In this document: piece by piece, positions 8,485 to 16,430 of the stretch
Position numbering within the stretch: position 1 is the stretch's first letter
Layout of the letters: every line of letters starts with the position of its first letter
IMG/VR virus record: IMGVR_UViG_3300043399_000514
Span: 1-30,154 of that record
Source of the DNA: a virus
Strand: one strand, 5' to 3'
Length of the DNA: 30,154 bases
Position numbers and translations under genes: made by a program
Notes under the pieces: generated by a model
The model's database searches: none
What the model was told of the DNA's origin: nothing
What the model saw: only the letters and a program-made list of their open reading frames with translations

Positions 8485-8759
8485 GCTTTTGCCAGTGTGG
8501 CGCGCGCAAACGCGCCGTCCTCGATGTGGACGACTTCGCGCACGGTGTAAGCCGTGGCGGCAATGGTGAGCGTATTGCCGACAACTAGCACCGGGAAATC
8601 GACGACGCGAAACGTAGCAGTGTATTCGGTGGTCTGAACCATGTCACCAAAGGCCGTGTTATCCGGCTGGTCAAACAGGACTCTCCCGCTTGCGCTGCCC
8701 GACACGGCACTCAGGCCAAAGTCAGCCAGAAATACGTCGCTGAATGCGTCGTCAATCAT
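8481..8759 (-). CDS. Head-tail joining protein, FII-like
   Basis: A 92-residue, beta-rich protein with a DPxxxG-like core (VLFDQPDNTAFGDMVQTTEY), a FPVLVVGNTLTIAATAYTVREV strand series and an alanine-rich end. This matches the Phage_attach (gpFII-like) pattern, the connector component between portal and tail. Its place between the capsid region and the tail terminator fits. The start at 8759 is only 2 bp from the stop of the upstream small gene, and the end overlaps the tail terminator gene. Confidence 0.78.
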   Translation of the reverse strand: MIDDAFSDVFLADFGLSAVSGSASGRVLFDQPDNTAFGDMVQTTEYTATFRVVDFPVLVVGNTLTIAATAYTVREVVHIEDGAFARATLAKA

Positions 8760-8761
8760 GA

Positions 8762-8962
8762 TTATTTTTTAGCTTTTGCGGTTTTGACGGGTTTTGCGTC
8801 GTCTTCGGCAACGGGCTGTTGATCGATGCGTTGTAAGGCGTGATGGTTGTCGCCGATTTCGGCGGGTAAATCCACCGAGTCGCCAGCGTTAAAACGCTGC
8901 TCGGCGCCATTGGTGGTGTGCTGGCTATACGAGTAGCCGGTTCGAACGATATAACTTGGCAT
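8762..8962 (-). CDS. Small head-region protein of unknown function
   Basis: A 66-residue protein starting at the ATG at 8962, chosen over a longer frame from 8995 because AGGGA lies 7 nt upstream and because the longer start would fall inside the upstream terminator. The middle is acidic (GDSVDLPAEIGDNHHALQRID) and the tail is very basic (KPVKTAKAKK). Small proteins like this are often encoded just after the capsid in lambda/HK97 hybrids and may act in head completion, but I do not recognise this one. It begins right after a strong terminator. Confidence 0.7.
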   Translation of the reverse strand: MPSYIVRTGYSYSQHTTNGAEQRFNAGDSVDLPAEIGDNHHALQRIDQQPVAEDDAKPVKTAKAKK

Positions 8963-8975
8963 GGTTTTGTCCCTG

Positions 8976-9008
8976 AAAAAATACCCAGAGCGCATCAGCG
9001 CCCTGGGT
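8976..9008 (-). terminator. Intrinsic terminator after the capsid gene
   Basis: Minus strand: an 11-bp stem (ACCCAGGGCGC / GCGCTCTGGGT, one G-U pair) with a 4-nt loop (TGAT), then A and TTTTTT. It lies between the capsid stop at 9044 and the next start at 8962, inside the late operon. Downstream genes would need read-through, for example by Q-modified polymerase. Confidence 0.88.
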
Positions 9009-9043
9009 ACAAGGTTCCACAGGAGGTGTGGAGGAGACTACGG

Positions 9044-10999
9044 TTAGCCCGTGATCGCGTCAGACATGACCGCAAACGAGGCGGCGTGACGGACAGCGAT
9101 GTCCACCGACTGCATGGCGCGCAACAGCACAGCGCCTTGCTTATAGGCGGTCGAGTCATACGGGTTCGGCATGATTTCCAGCACGCCCCATTCGCCGATC
9201 AGAACTTCCGACCAGTTGCCGAAGAAGATTTCCGACAGCGCGGTGCCGGTACCCTTGGTCAGGTCCGAACGAGCCTGGTTCGAACGAGCGACCGGGTAGC
9301 CGTTAATTTCACCCGGCGTACCCTTGGTGGCGCCAGCCATTGCACCGTTCCACAGGTAGGAACCCGTGGTGCTCTTCAGCTTCTTCAGAGCGCCGATAGT
9401 CTTAGCGTTTGCCAGGTAGGCCAGCGTGTCTTCCGGAGCATTCGAGCTGGTGATACGGGTTTCCAGATCGATCAGGTGGTCGATGGTGATGGCTGCGCCA
9501 TTGTCGCCGCCGACAACCGACCCGATACCCGAGGTGTTGGCGATACCTGTTGGCTGGTTGTTATTACCAGAACCGGAGAGTGCTGCGCGGTCGATGCCCA
9601 GGGCAATCTGAGCGATCAGGTCGGCGCGAACCAGCATTTCGATATCCGGCGTCGACTGCAGAAGCATGTTGCGCGAGATCATCGAGTAGGTACCGATGCT
9701 CTTGAGCGACAGGCTAACTTTGTCGAAGGTGCCTTCAGCTTCGGTCAGATTGCCGTTTTCACCAACCCAGAACGTGTTGGTGGCGCCAGACTGACGTGGG
9801 ATGTCGACGTTGCCGACGAGGCCCGATAGAACGGTGGCGCCAAGTTGCAGGACGCGTGCCTTATTGCGCAGAACTTCAATGAAGCTGCCGGCCAGCAGGT
9901 TGGTGGCAACCAATGTGCCGCCGGTTGTGCCCTGGCCAGCGGTGCCAACCGCATAAGCGGAGCGTTGTGCAAACGGGATATTGGTCGGCATGAAGAAACC
10001 TTGTGTCGACTTGCCCATGCGCTTGGCGATGTCGTTTGACACTTCGGCTTCGAAACCGGCGTCTTTCCAGTTGCCCGAGATGGCAGCATTGATGGCGCGG
10101 GTCAGCGAATACTTCGACTTCTCGGATTCGCTCATATCTGGAGCAAAGCCGTCGCCCATGCTGGCCGAGCGCTGCGTTTGCGATTGTTGCAGTTTGTGAT
10201 CCAGTACGATGCCGCGAGCTTCCTCAATCGAGGCGCCCTTCTGGATCATGCTGACACGGACATCTTCGCCGATGCCGTGGGCACGGCACATGGCGTCGAT
10301 TTCGGCAATGCGCTTACGCTCACCTTCAGCGCCTTGCGCCGCGATTGCGCGCAGCTCGTCAGCGGACGGGGTTTGGATGGCACCAGTAGCTGCGGTGCCG
10401 GTGTTTTGGATTTCAGTGGTCATAGTTGACTCCTTGGTGGTTTCGGCAGCTGCCGGTGTGATCTGGCGAGTGATAACTTCCACTGCCACGTCGTTTTCTC
10501 CTGCAGCACGGCCCACGCCGACAGAAGCGTCGGCAGGAACGGTTACAAGTGAAATTTCGAGCACCTCCCAATCAAGGGCGGTGTAGGTTTCTGTTTCGGT
10601 GTCTTCCATGTACTTGTAGACTCGGTACATGAAAGAGACGTTGGTCAGGATGCCGTCCAGGCATTGCTGCATGGCCCATTCGCCTCGGTCGTCTTTGCCG
10701 AAGCGCACGACCGCGTAGCCTTTCCCGGCCGTAGAATCGACGCGCACGCTTTCAACGACACCCAGCAGGTCATCCATGCAGTGGTTGTAAAGCAATGGCA
10801 GGTTGCCGGTACGGTCGGTAACCCGCATGGCGCCTTTATCGTGCGACAGGCTTTCTTTGCCGAACCACATATCAATCGCCGCGTCAGAGCTGAATGACAG
10901 TTCAACGGTGCGGTTGGCGACATCGACGGCAATGTCCTGAGCGCGAATCGACAGATTCCGCGTTTGCGGCCCCATCTTTTGCGGTAGTTGTTTGGTCAT
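9044..10999 (-). CDS. HK97-type prohead protease fused to major capsid protein
   Basis: A 651-residue fusion. Residues ~15-190 are an HK97-family prohead protease (S78-like fold), with the likely catalytic histidine H73 in LLYNHC and serine S122 in VSFMYRV, then WEVLEISLVTVPAD. Residues ~193-290 form a helical scaffold-like delta domain (ELRAIAAQGAEGERKRIAEID). Residues ~300-651 are the HK97-fold capsid protein (FFMPTNIPFAQRS, DIPRQSGATNTFWVGENG, PVARSNQ). An internal ATG at 10423 with a strong ribosome site would make a 459-residue capsid protein without the protease. The ATG at 10999 has its own GGAG. Terminators flank the gene on both sides. Confidence 0.95.
   Translation of the reverse strand: MTKQLPQKMGPQTRNLSIRAQDIAVDVANRTVELSFSSDAAIDMWFGKESLSHDKGAMRVTDRTGNLPLLYNHCMDDLLGVVESVRVDSTAGKGYAVVRFGKDDRGEWAMQQCLDGILTNVSFMYRVYKYMEDTETETYTALDWEVLEISLVTVPADASVGVGRAAGENDVAVEVITRQITPAAAETTKESTMTTEIQNTGTAATGAIQTPSADELRAIAAQGAEGERKRIAEIDAMCRAHGIGEDVRVSMIQKGASIEEARGIVLDHKLQQSQTQRSASMGDGFAPDMSESEKSKYSLTRAINAAISGNWKDAGFEAEVSNDIAKRMGKSTQGFFMPTNIPFAQRSAYAVGTAGQGTTGGTLVATNLLAGSFIEVLRNKARVLQLGATVLSGLVGNVDIPRQSGATNTFWVGENGNLTEAEGTFDKVSLSLKSIGTYSMISRNMLLQSTPDIEMLVRADLIAQIALGIDRAALSGSGNNNQPTGIANTSGIGSVVGGDNGAAITIDHLIDLETRITSSNAPEDTLAYLANAKTIGALKKLKSTTGSYLWNGAMAGATKGTPGEINGYPVARSNQARSDLTKGTGTALSEIFFGNWSEVLIGEWGVLEIMPNPYDSTAYKQGAVLLRAMQSVDIAVRHAASFAVMSDAITG
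10423..10435 (-). promoter_or_regulatory. Internal ribosome binding site and start for capsid protein alone
   Basis: AAGGAG (10435-10430), a 6-nt spacer TCAACT, then ATG at 10423 in the capsid frame (residue 193, MTTEIQ). The same AAGGAG-TCAA-like leader precedes the tail tube gene and the gene starting at 29055. It would let capsid subunits greatly outnumber protease-capsid fusions. Confidence 0.72.
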
Positions 11000-11012
11000 G
11001 ATTGCTCCAAAT

Positions 11013-11043
11013 AAAAAAGCCGCCTGCAGTTGCCTGCGGCGGC
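11013..11043 (-). terminator. Intrinsic terminator between portal and protease-capsid genes
   Basis: Minus strand: GCCGCC pairs with GGCGGC, with a further 4-bp inner stem (GCAG / CTGC) beyond a single bulged base and a 4-nt loop, followed directly by TTTTTT (11018-11013). It lies in the 63-bp gap between the portal stop and the capsid start. Confidence 0.85.
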
Positions 11044-11062
11044 TTGGTTGAGTCTGTTGCGG

Positions 11063-12667
11063 TTATTCGTCTTCGGTTGGCGGCGGCGTTTCTTCTTCGG
11101 TGGCATCCGGCGGCGGTGTGTTACTAGGGGCGGCGGCCGGGGTTTTTTGAACCGTAGGATCGGTATCGAATGTCAGATCTAGGTCTTGCATTAGATCCAG
11201 CTCCTGACGGCGTGCCTTGAAGATGTCTTCGGCATCGGCGCCACCAGCGGTGAGGCCAATCACATCGCTGACGGTCATGAAGCCGTTGCGGACGGCTTCG
11301 CCATAGGCTTTGACTTCTTTCAGCGGATCGATCCAGCTCCAACCACGCGGCTTGAAGCGCACGGCCTGGTAGCGTTCTTTGTCTAGGTGATAGTCGGCCG
11401 GCATGTCGATGACGCCAGCCAGCACGGCCATATCGAGCCATTCGACATATAACGGATGCAGCACCGTGGTAATCAACCAGGTCTGCAGTACGCGCCACAT
11501 ATCTCGGTCATCAAGTAGCGCAAGACGTGAACTGGAGTAGTTGCTCTGTGAGTAATCCCGCGACAGGCTTTCGTAGCTGACGCCAACACCGGCCGCCATT
11601 TCGCGCAGCATATAACGCATAAACGGGTCTAAGCCGGCATTCGGGCGGGTTGGCGCAAAACCAGTAAAGCTCTCACCCGGGTTTAGCTTCTGGATGGTGC
11701 CCGGCGCTAAATCGGTGAGCAGGTTGCCATTTTCTTCGCCGTCAGCAATTTGTTCTTCTGGCGATGTAATGAACCCCATGATGGCAGCTGAGGCACGGGC
11801 GGCAACAATTTCAGCCTCGGTGTAGCCCTTCATATCATTCATTTTGCGCAGCACCGAGTGGAACATCGGCACACCGCGCGTCTGCGGCCAGCGATCCACG
11901 ATATAGAAGTGGATGATCTCGCTGGCAGGAATGCGTACAAACTTGCTGGGCTGGAATGATTGGAACTGGTAGTCGCCCGGATGTTTCGGGTAGAACCAGT
12001 ATGCTTCCGGCCGGCCCCACTGATCGATCTCCACGCCCATGCGGATCTCGTTACCGTTTGGGGCGCGGGCTGACTGCCACTGATCCATAAGGCGGTCTGC
12101 TTCGATAAACTCAACGCCAATCGGCACACGGGCGCCGCCGAAGCTCTGATACACCTTGCGGATGATGCCTTCACCGGCCTCGACCAACTGGCCGACTGCA
12201 AGGCGCAGCATGCCGGTTATATCCAGCAATCCAGCGGTGTGAAATGACTGGCGTCGGCAATGGTTTGCCCAAGCGGTTTCGATGGCGGTGTTGAGTTTGT
12301 CATTCAGCTTGCCGCGCTTGTTGACGATCTGACACTGCAGGCCGATGCCCTGCCCGACCACGTTGTTTTGAACGATGCGCACCACGTTTTTGGCGTGCGG
12401 ATTGTCGCGCACCATCTCGCGCGAACGGGCGCGCAATAGACGGATACTGGTAACGATTTCCGAATCCGCGCTGGTGCCGAGCGCTGTCCAGTCCGCTGTG
12501 AGGCGATTGACCTGCGCTCCGGCGTACAAACGGGCAGGATCTTGCCCTTTGATCGGCATGGGGATGACGTTGGCAGACTTTTTGAACACCCCTTTAGATT
12601 CGCCGGCAGCACGGATGCTGGCTGGTAGCGCGTCTGCGATTATCGGTTTGTGTTGCCGTTCGCTCAT
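11063..12667 (-). CDS. Portal protein (lambda gpB family)
   Basis: A 534-residue lambda-type portal protein, which forms the dodecameric ring at the head vertex through which DNA is packaged. Recognisable parts are the N-terminal LTADWTALGTSADSEI region, RLLRARSREMVRDNPHAKNVVRIVQNNVVG (~78-107), the EFIEADRLMDQ turn and the GVSYESLSRDYSQSNYSSSR signature, then FKPRGWSWIDPLKEVKAYGEAV. The C-terminus is a disordered Pro/Thr/Glu tail. Its length is normal for the family. It overlaps the gpW-like gene by 4 nt upstream and is followed by a terminator. Confidence 0.95.
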   Translation of the reverse strand: MSERQHKPIIADALPASIRAAGESKGVFKKSANVIPMPIKGQDPARLYAGAQVNRLTADWTALGTSADSEIVTSIRLLRARSREMVRDNPHAKNVVRIVQNNVVGQGIGLQCQIVNKRGKLNDKLNTAIETAWANHCRRQSFHTAGLLDITGMLRLAVGQLVEAGEGIIRKVYQSFGGARVPIGVEFIEADRLMDQWQSARAPNGNEIRMGVEIDQWGRPEAYWFYPKHPGDYQFQSFQPSKFVRIPASEIIHFYIVDRWPQTRGVPMFHSVLRKMNDMKGYTEAEIVAARASAAIMGFITSPEEQIADGEENGNLLTDLAPGTIQKLNPGESFTGFAPTRPNAGLDPFMRYMLREMAAGVGVSYESLSRDYSQSNYSSSRLALLDDRDMWRVLQTWLITTVLHPLYVEWLDMAVLAGVIDMPADYHLDKERYQAVRFKPRGWSWIDPLKEVKAYGEAVRNGFMTVSDVIGLTAGGADAEDIFKARRQELDLMQDLDLTFDTDPTVQKTPAAAPSNTPPPDATEEETPPPTEDE

Positions 12668-13224
12668 TTGAACCTCACTTGCAGGTTGCGCGGATTGCCA
12701 AAGCCGTTCTTGATTCGTTGCTGGGCTTTTTCATGTGAGACGCGGTTCTTCCAGTAGTTAATCTCCTGGAGGATCTGGCCGGAGTCGGCAAATGTCATGG
12801 CGCGCATGCCGATGGTGTAGCTTTTGATCTTGCCGCCGTTGGCGCGGTAATTGGCCAAAGCCGCTTCGGCGTCGGCCAGCGCCTTTTCGGCCAGCGTTTT
12901 GCCGTTGAATCCCATCGCCGCACTAGCCAGGTTGGGCAGAACGGTGATCTGGCCGCTGCCGACGGTGATGCGCTTGCCTTCGGCGGTAAGCACCGCTTGC
13001 CAGCTAAACTCGCCAGCAACCAAGGCGTCAGCCTGAGCAATCGTCAGCTGGGTTTTCCAGCCGGCGCCATCAGCTTCTGCCGTCAGCGTAATCGGCAGAA
13101 TTGGGCCGGCCAGAATATGGGTCAGCACATAGGTACTGCTTTCGACACGCACGCCGTCGATAAGCATAGGCTCATCGCGCCAGCTGGTGGTATCGCCAAC
13201 TCGCAAGGTCGAAGGAATGTTCAT
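12664..13224 (-). CDS. gpW-like head-tail connector with extra N-terminal beta domain
   Basis: A 186-residue protein in the gpW slot before the portal. Residues ~110-186 follow the lambda gpW pattern: a helix EKALADAEAALANYRANG, a beta hairpin around IGMRAMTFA, a helix ILQEINYWKNRVSHEKAQQR, and a Gly/Arg-rich end ending in VRFK. Lambda gpW itself is only 68 residues. Residues 1-105 are a separate beta-rich domain (LRVGDTTSW, SSTYVLTHIL, EFSWQAVLTAEGKRITVGSG) resembling the Ig-like strain domains at the start of some phage fibre or baseplate proteins. gpW stabilises filled heads and forms the surface for tail joining. The N-terminal role is unknown. Confidence 0.7.
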   Translation of the reverse strand: MNIPSTLRVGDTTSWRDEPMLIDGVRVESSTYVLTHILAGPILPITLTAEADGAGWKTQLTIAQADALVAGEFSWQAVLTAEGKRITVGSGQITVLPNLASAAMGFNGKTLAEKALADAEAALANYRANGGKIKSYTIGMRAMTFADSGQILQEINYWKNRVSHEKAQQRIKNGFGNPRNLQVRFK

Positions 13225-13961
13225 CGTGCCGTTTCCACCGCTTTCGCCATGGCGTTGCGGAAGTTATCAAAGAAGCGTGCCTCGTAAACTCGCTTGGCAA
13301 CGCCGTAAAAATCCAGTCGAGGCCGATAGGTCGGGCTCGGAATGAAATAGAACAGTGGTACTACCGCCGAGCCGGAGGCAAAGTTGACGCGCTTCCAAAT
13401 GCCGGCGATCTTGCCTTTCGGCTTTCCTACAAAGTACGCATACCCGGTGCGGCTGGTCATACGCTTGCGCCCTTTCGCATCCATGTTGGCGCGGTAGCCT
13501 TGTTCTCCAAAGGCTTGTAGGTAGGACAGGATTTGTGTGACTTGTCCGGCTTTGACGTTGCCGTTGGCATCCAGGTCGGCAAACTTGGTTGGGTATACCA
13601 TCATGCCGGCCGGTAATACGCCGATTCGTTGCAGCGCACGTTCCATGCGCTTGTACTTACGTGGACCACCTTCGATCTCTGGTTTTAGCCAGTCTTCTGG
13701 TGACGGGCCTTTGGCGGCAAAGTTTTTGATCCAGACTTTAGCTTCCAGTTTTGCTTTGGTCGCCGGTTTGACGTAAAGGCTGTTCAGCGTCCACTTTGTT
13801 GGTGAACTGAACACTCTTTGCATTTCTTCTGTTTCAGCTGTTTTTACTTCCTGCGCTGTTTTGGTGAGCGCAAGCGCCAGCGCAAATGGCAACTGGTCTT
13901 TTCGGAAAACATCGAATTTTTTGATCGCCGCATCGATGTCGACATGGACTCCGATCTGCAT
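13221..13961 (-). CDS. Minor tail / virion morphogenesis protein, gpZ-like
   Basis: A 246-residue protein from the ATG at 13961. A TTG at 13973 is possible but falls in the terminator U-run. An N-terminal segment with helices (LPFALALALTKTAQEVKTAETEEM) is followed by basic, aromatic stretches (GYAYFVGKPKGKIAGIWKR, PLFYFIPSPTYRPRLDFYGVA). This resembles lambda minor tail protein Z and other tail-completion proteins. The location between the late promoter and gpW, far from the tail genes, is unlike lambda. It is the first gene after the candidate late promoter and terminator, and its GGGG ribosome site lies in the terminator hairpin. Confidence 0.62.
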   Translation of the reverse strand: MQIGVHVDIDAAIKKFDVFRKDQLPFALALALTKTAQEVKTAETEEMQRVFSSPTKWTLNSLYVKPATKAKLEAKVWIKNFAAKGPSPEDWLKPEIEGGPRKYKRMERALQRIGVLPAGMMVYPTKFADLDANGNVKAGQVTQILSYLQAFGEQGYRANMDAKGRKRMTSRTGYAYFVGKPKGKIAGIWKRVNFASGSAVVPLFYFIPSPTYRPRLDFYGVAKRVYEARFFDNFRNAMAKAVETAR

Positions 13962-13968
13962 GCGATAC

Positions 13969-14001
13969 CCCAAAAAAAGCCCGAAACCGGGTGGTTTTGG
14001 G
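13969..14001 (-). terminator. Terminator downstream of the candidate late promoter (tR'-like)
   Basis: Minus strand: an inner 4-bp stem CCCG-GTTT-CGGG followed by C and seven T. An outer pairing of CCCAAAA with TTTTGGG extends the hairpin and takes in the GGGG ribosome site of the next gene. It lies ~45-75 nt after the predicted transcript start, like lambda tR' after pR'. Confidence 0.65.
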
Positions 14002-14043
14002 CCGTTTCCTGCTCTAGTGACACCAAGAGCAATTTATCGAATT

Positions 14044-14079
14044 GAGGCGAATAATGGCAACATGCCGGAAAGTTGTCAA
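14044..14079 (-). promoter_or_regulatory. Candidate late promoter (pR'-like), sigma70 type
   Basis: Minus strand: TTGACA (14079-14074), a 17-nt spacer, then CATTAT (14056-14051). The start would be near 14044-14042. A second -10-like run, GATAAAT (14038-14032), lies just after the start where lambda-type Q systems place a sigma-dependent pause. It sits between the Q-like gene and a terminator. Confidence 0.68.
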
Positions 14080-14151
14080 AAAATTGTTGATGTTCGGATG
14101 AAAAACGCGCAAAACCGCGCCAGGTGAGCATTTGGCGCCATTACCCCCCCT

Positions 14152-14511
14152 CTAAGTTACATCCATTTCTTCAAGGTTTTGGGCGATTCTGCGACGTGCT
14201 TCGTTGAGGTATTGGCTTGCCGATGGTCGAGAACACCCAAGGTGCAACGCTAGATCCCGTATGCTGCACTGGCTTTTATAAAACTCATTGAGCGTGGCGC
14301 GCAATATCACCGGAAGGCGTTGCACCGCCGCGTCTACGGCACGCAAATCTGCATCATTGATTCCAACCGGTGGCGCCGACCCAAAGCCATTGCCAAACCG
14401 AGCCTCGCGGAACATCGGACTAACCGACGCATAGCCGATTGATTTTGTTTCGACGCGAATTGCCCACCGACCCCAGGCGGCCAGCAGAATTTCAATACTT
14501 GATTGTTCCAT
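14152..14511 (-). CDS. Q-like late antiterminator
   Basis: A 119-residue protein from the ATG at 14511, preceded by GAGG; a GTG two codons upstream is less likely. It follows the Phage_antitermQ pattern: LLAAWGRWAI with a conserved tryptophan pair near the N-terminus, a linker, then DAAVQRLPVILRATLNEFY and a helix-turn-helix (SIRDLALHLGCSRPSASQYLNEARRRI). Q proteins load on polymerase paused just after the late promoter and make it ignore terminators. The gene lies immediately upstream of a promoter-pause-terminator set (14079-13969). Unlike lambda, it follows the terminase genes instead of preceding them. Confidence 0.78.
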   Translation of the reverse strand: MEQSSIEILLAAWGRWAIRVETKSIGYASVSPMFREARFGNGFGSAPPVGINDADLRAVDAAVQRLPVILRATLNEFYKSQCSIRDLALHLGCSRPSASQYLNEARRRIAQNLEEMDVT

Positions 14512-14522
14512 AATCACCTCGT

Positions 14523-16430
14523 TTACCAGTTGCCGGCGAAGCCGCCAGGGCGGCGTTTGTTGGGGATAATGTGTTTGACTTTGATGGCGGCGCTGGTTTC
14601 TTCTGGTGCTGCGACGGCTTCCGAGGTGGGTATTGATTCAGGTTCAATCATGGCGGCGCGCTTGGTCCAGTCAGACTGGCGCCATTTGTGCAGGTACAGC
14701 TCTGGGTGGTGGCTGGCAGCAATGGCGTAAACCCGCGTATCCAGCGGCTCGTTGCGCTTGCCTTTTTTAATCTCCCACCGGTTTTTGCGTGGGTTATAGG
14801 TTTCTGATACCAGGCCGTCGAAATAGCTCGGTTCAAGCGCCGTAGAAAAGTGCATTTTCCGTTCCGATGGATCTTTGTCGGCATCGCCATTGAGGCGCGC
14901 ATAGATCAGGTGCTTCGCGGTATCGGTGCCGACGGTATAAAGCGCCACGCCCTTTTTGATGGTCTGCCCCTTCCAGTTGACGTCCTGGTGACTTGGCTTG
15001 CCGAGGATGGTGCGCCCCGGCTGGCTGGCGCCCTTGATGGCGATAACGCGGCGCACGCGCTGGCTGCGCACGAAGGCGTACACGGCATGCGTATGGTGAC
15101 CACCAGTATCGATGGCGGTGGCCTCGATGCGCAGGGTGCGTCCAAAGCTGTTGGTAAATTCGGCCGACAGGTAGTCTGCCAGTGCATCCCATACTCGCTG
15201 CTCTGCTGGGTTACCGGGGATAACGTGGTAATCAATCGTCCACGCCTTGTCGTCTCGCCCATGACCGACGATCTGGATCTCCAAGCGGTCATCCTGTGTA
15301 TCGACTCCAGCAGTCAGCACCAGACAGCCGACAGGGATGGTACGTAATTCGTAGGGCTCGGCACGCGCCATCAACACATTAGGTTTCAGGTCATGCGACC
15401 GGTCTGCCCAGGTCTCGCCCAGGCGCGTATTAACAAAGCGCATCAGTTTTGATGGATCGTCCTGCGCTTCGATCCACTCATCGGCCAACTCGGCCCACGA
15501 TAGGCCAAGGCCGATGGGCGAGTACAGCGCATTGATGTGATACGACCGCCACAGCCCTTCCGGATTATGGGACTGCCAGCGGCCAGCGGCCATCATGCTG
15601 GCCTTCTGGTGTTCGCTGATTTCGCTACCGCAATGCTCGCAAACGTACCAGGCAGACGAGCAGCGTCGCCCATCCTTATGCCAACGCAGATTTGGCCATT
15701 TCAGGTGCTGCCGCTCGTCGCAGTGCGGGCACGGCACCATAAACCGTCGCTGATCGCCCAGCTCAAACTGCTCTTCGATGCGGCTAGCGTCTTTCATGGT
15801 AGGTGTGCTGACTACGAATAGCTTGCGGTCATGAAACGTGGTGAGGCGCACTTCCAGCAAACCGAGCGGATCGCCCTGCAGCGTTGACCAATCGTATTCG
15901 TCGATTTCATCGGCGATGGCGTAGCGCAGCGAGGTGGATTTCAATTCAGCTGTCGATCCAGCGGTTTTGGCGTAGAAGATGCCACCGACAAAGCGCTTGC
16001 GGAATGCCGAGTTATCCCCGGCACGGTTGCTGCGGCTGGCCAGAACATTCGCCACGGCCGGCGTGTCTTTAGCCATCGGGTCGAACTTCTGGCTCATCCA
16101 ATCCTGTAGCGACTTTTCAGTCGGCATCACCACCGCAAACGGCCCCTTGGCGTGATCCATGATGTAACCCGTCCAGTTACTCCCGGCCTCGGTACCGCCC
16201 ACCTGGCTTGATTTCATAAACACGACTTTGCGCACGGGCGATTCTTCGGACAGCGCATCCATGATTTCGCGCAGATATGGCGTGCGCGATGTCTTCCAGG
16301 CACCGGCCTCAGCACTACCCTCGCCTGACAACACGCGGTTAGCGTCTGACCACTCCGACACCGTGAGCGGCGACTTGGGACGGATGGCGCGTCTTGCTAC
16401 GCGCAGGCAAAGATTTAATGCTTTGCTCAC
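14523..16430 (-). CDS. Terminase large subunit (GpA family)
   Basis: A 635-residue packaging motor and nuclease of the Terminase_GpA family. The ATPase has a Walker A-like loop at 73-81 (KSSQVGGTE) and Walker B at ~168-177 with D174/E175. A CxxC pair at 234/237 and another at 264/267 form a zinc-binding insert (CPHC, CEHC). The nuclease half begins around 375 (GVDTQDDRLEIQIVGHG, acidic residues) and includes AIDTGGHHTHAVY. Gp A-type terminases cut at cos sites, so cohesive ends are likely. The gene overlaps the small subunit by 4 nt and is followed 11 bp later by the Q-like gene. Confidence 0.95.
   Translation of the reverse strand: MSKALNLCLRVARRAIRPKSPLTVSEWSDANRVLSGEGSAEAGAWKTSRTPYLREIMDALSEESPVRKVVFMKSSQVGGTEAGSNWTGYIMDHAKGPFAVVMPTEKSLQDWMSQKFDPMAKDTPAVANVLASRSNRAGDNSAFRKRFVGGIFYAKTAGSTAELKSTSLRYAIADEIDEYDWSTLQGDPLGLLEVRLTTFHDRKLFVVSTPTMKDASRIEEQFELGDQRRFMVPCPHCDERQHLKWPNLRWHKDGRRCSSAWYVCEHCGSEISEHQKASMMAAGRWQSHNPEGLWRSYHINALYSPIGLGLSWAELADEWIEAQDDPSKLMRFVNTRLGETWADRSHDLKPNVLMARAEPYELRTIPVGCLVLTAGVDTQDDRLEIQIVGHGRDDKAWTIDYHVIPGNPAEQRVWDALADYLSAEFTNSFGRTLRIEATAIDTGGHHTHAVYAFVRSQRVRRVIAIKGASQPGRTILGKPSHQDVNWKGQTIKKGVALYTVGTDTAKHLIYARLNGDADKDPSERKMHFSTALEPSYFDGLVSETYNPRKNRWEIKKGKRNEPLDTRVYAIAASHHPELYLHKWRQSDWTKRAAMIEPESIPTSEAVAAPEETSAAIKVKHIIPNKRRPGGFAGNW

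Noticed and set aside
8918-9829. 303-residue plus-strand open frame
   Set aside because: It is antisense to the capsid gene, has odd His/Arg/Gln-rich composition and matches no family. GC-rich third positions create such frames here.
14850-15347. 165-residue plus-strand frame
   Set aside because: Antisense to the conserved terminase nuclease region.
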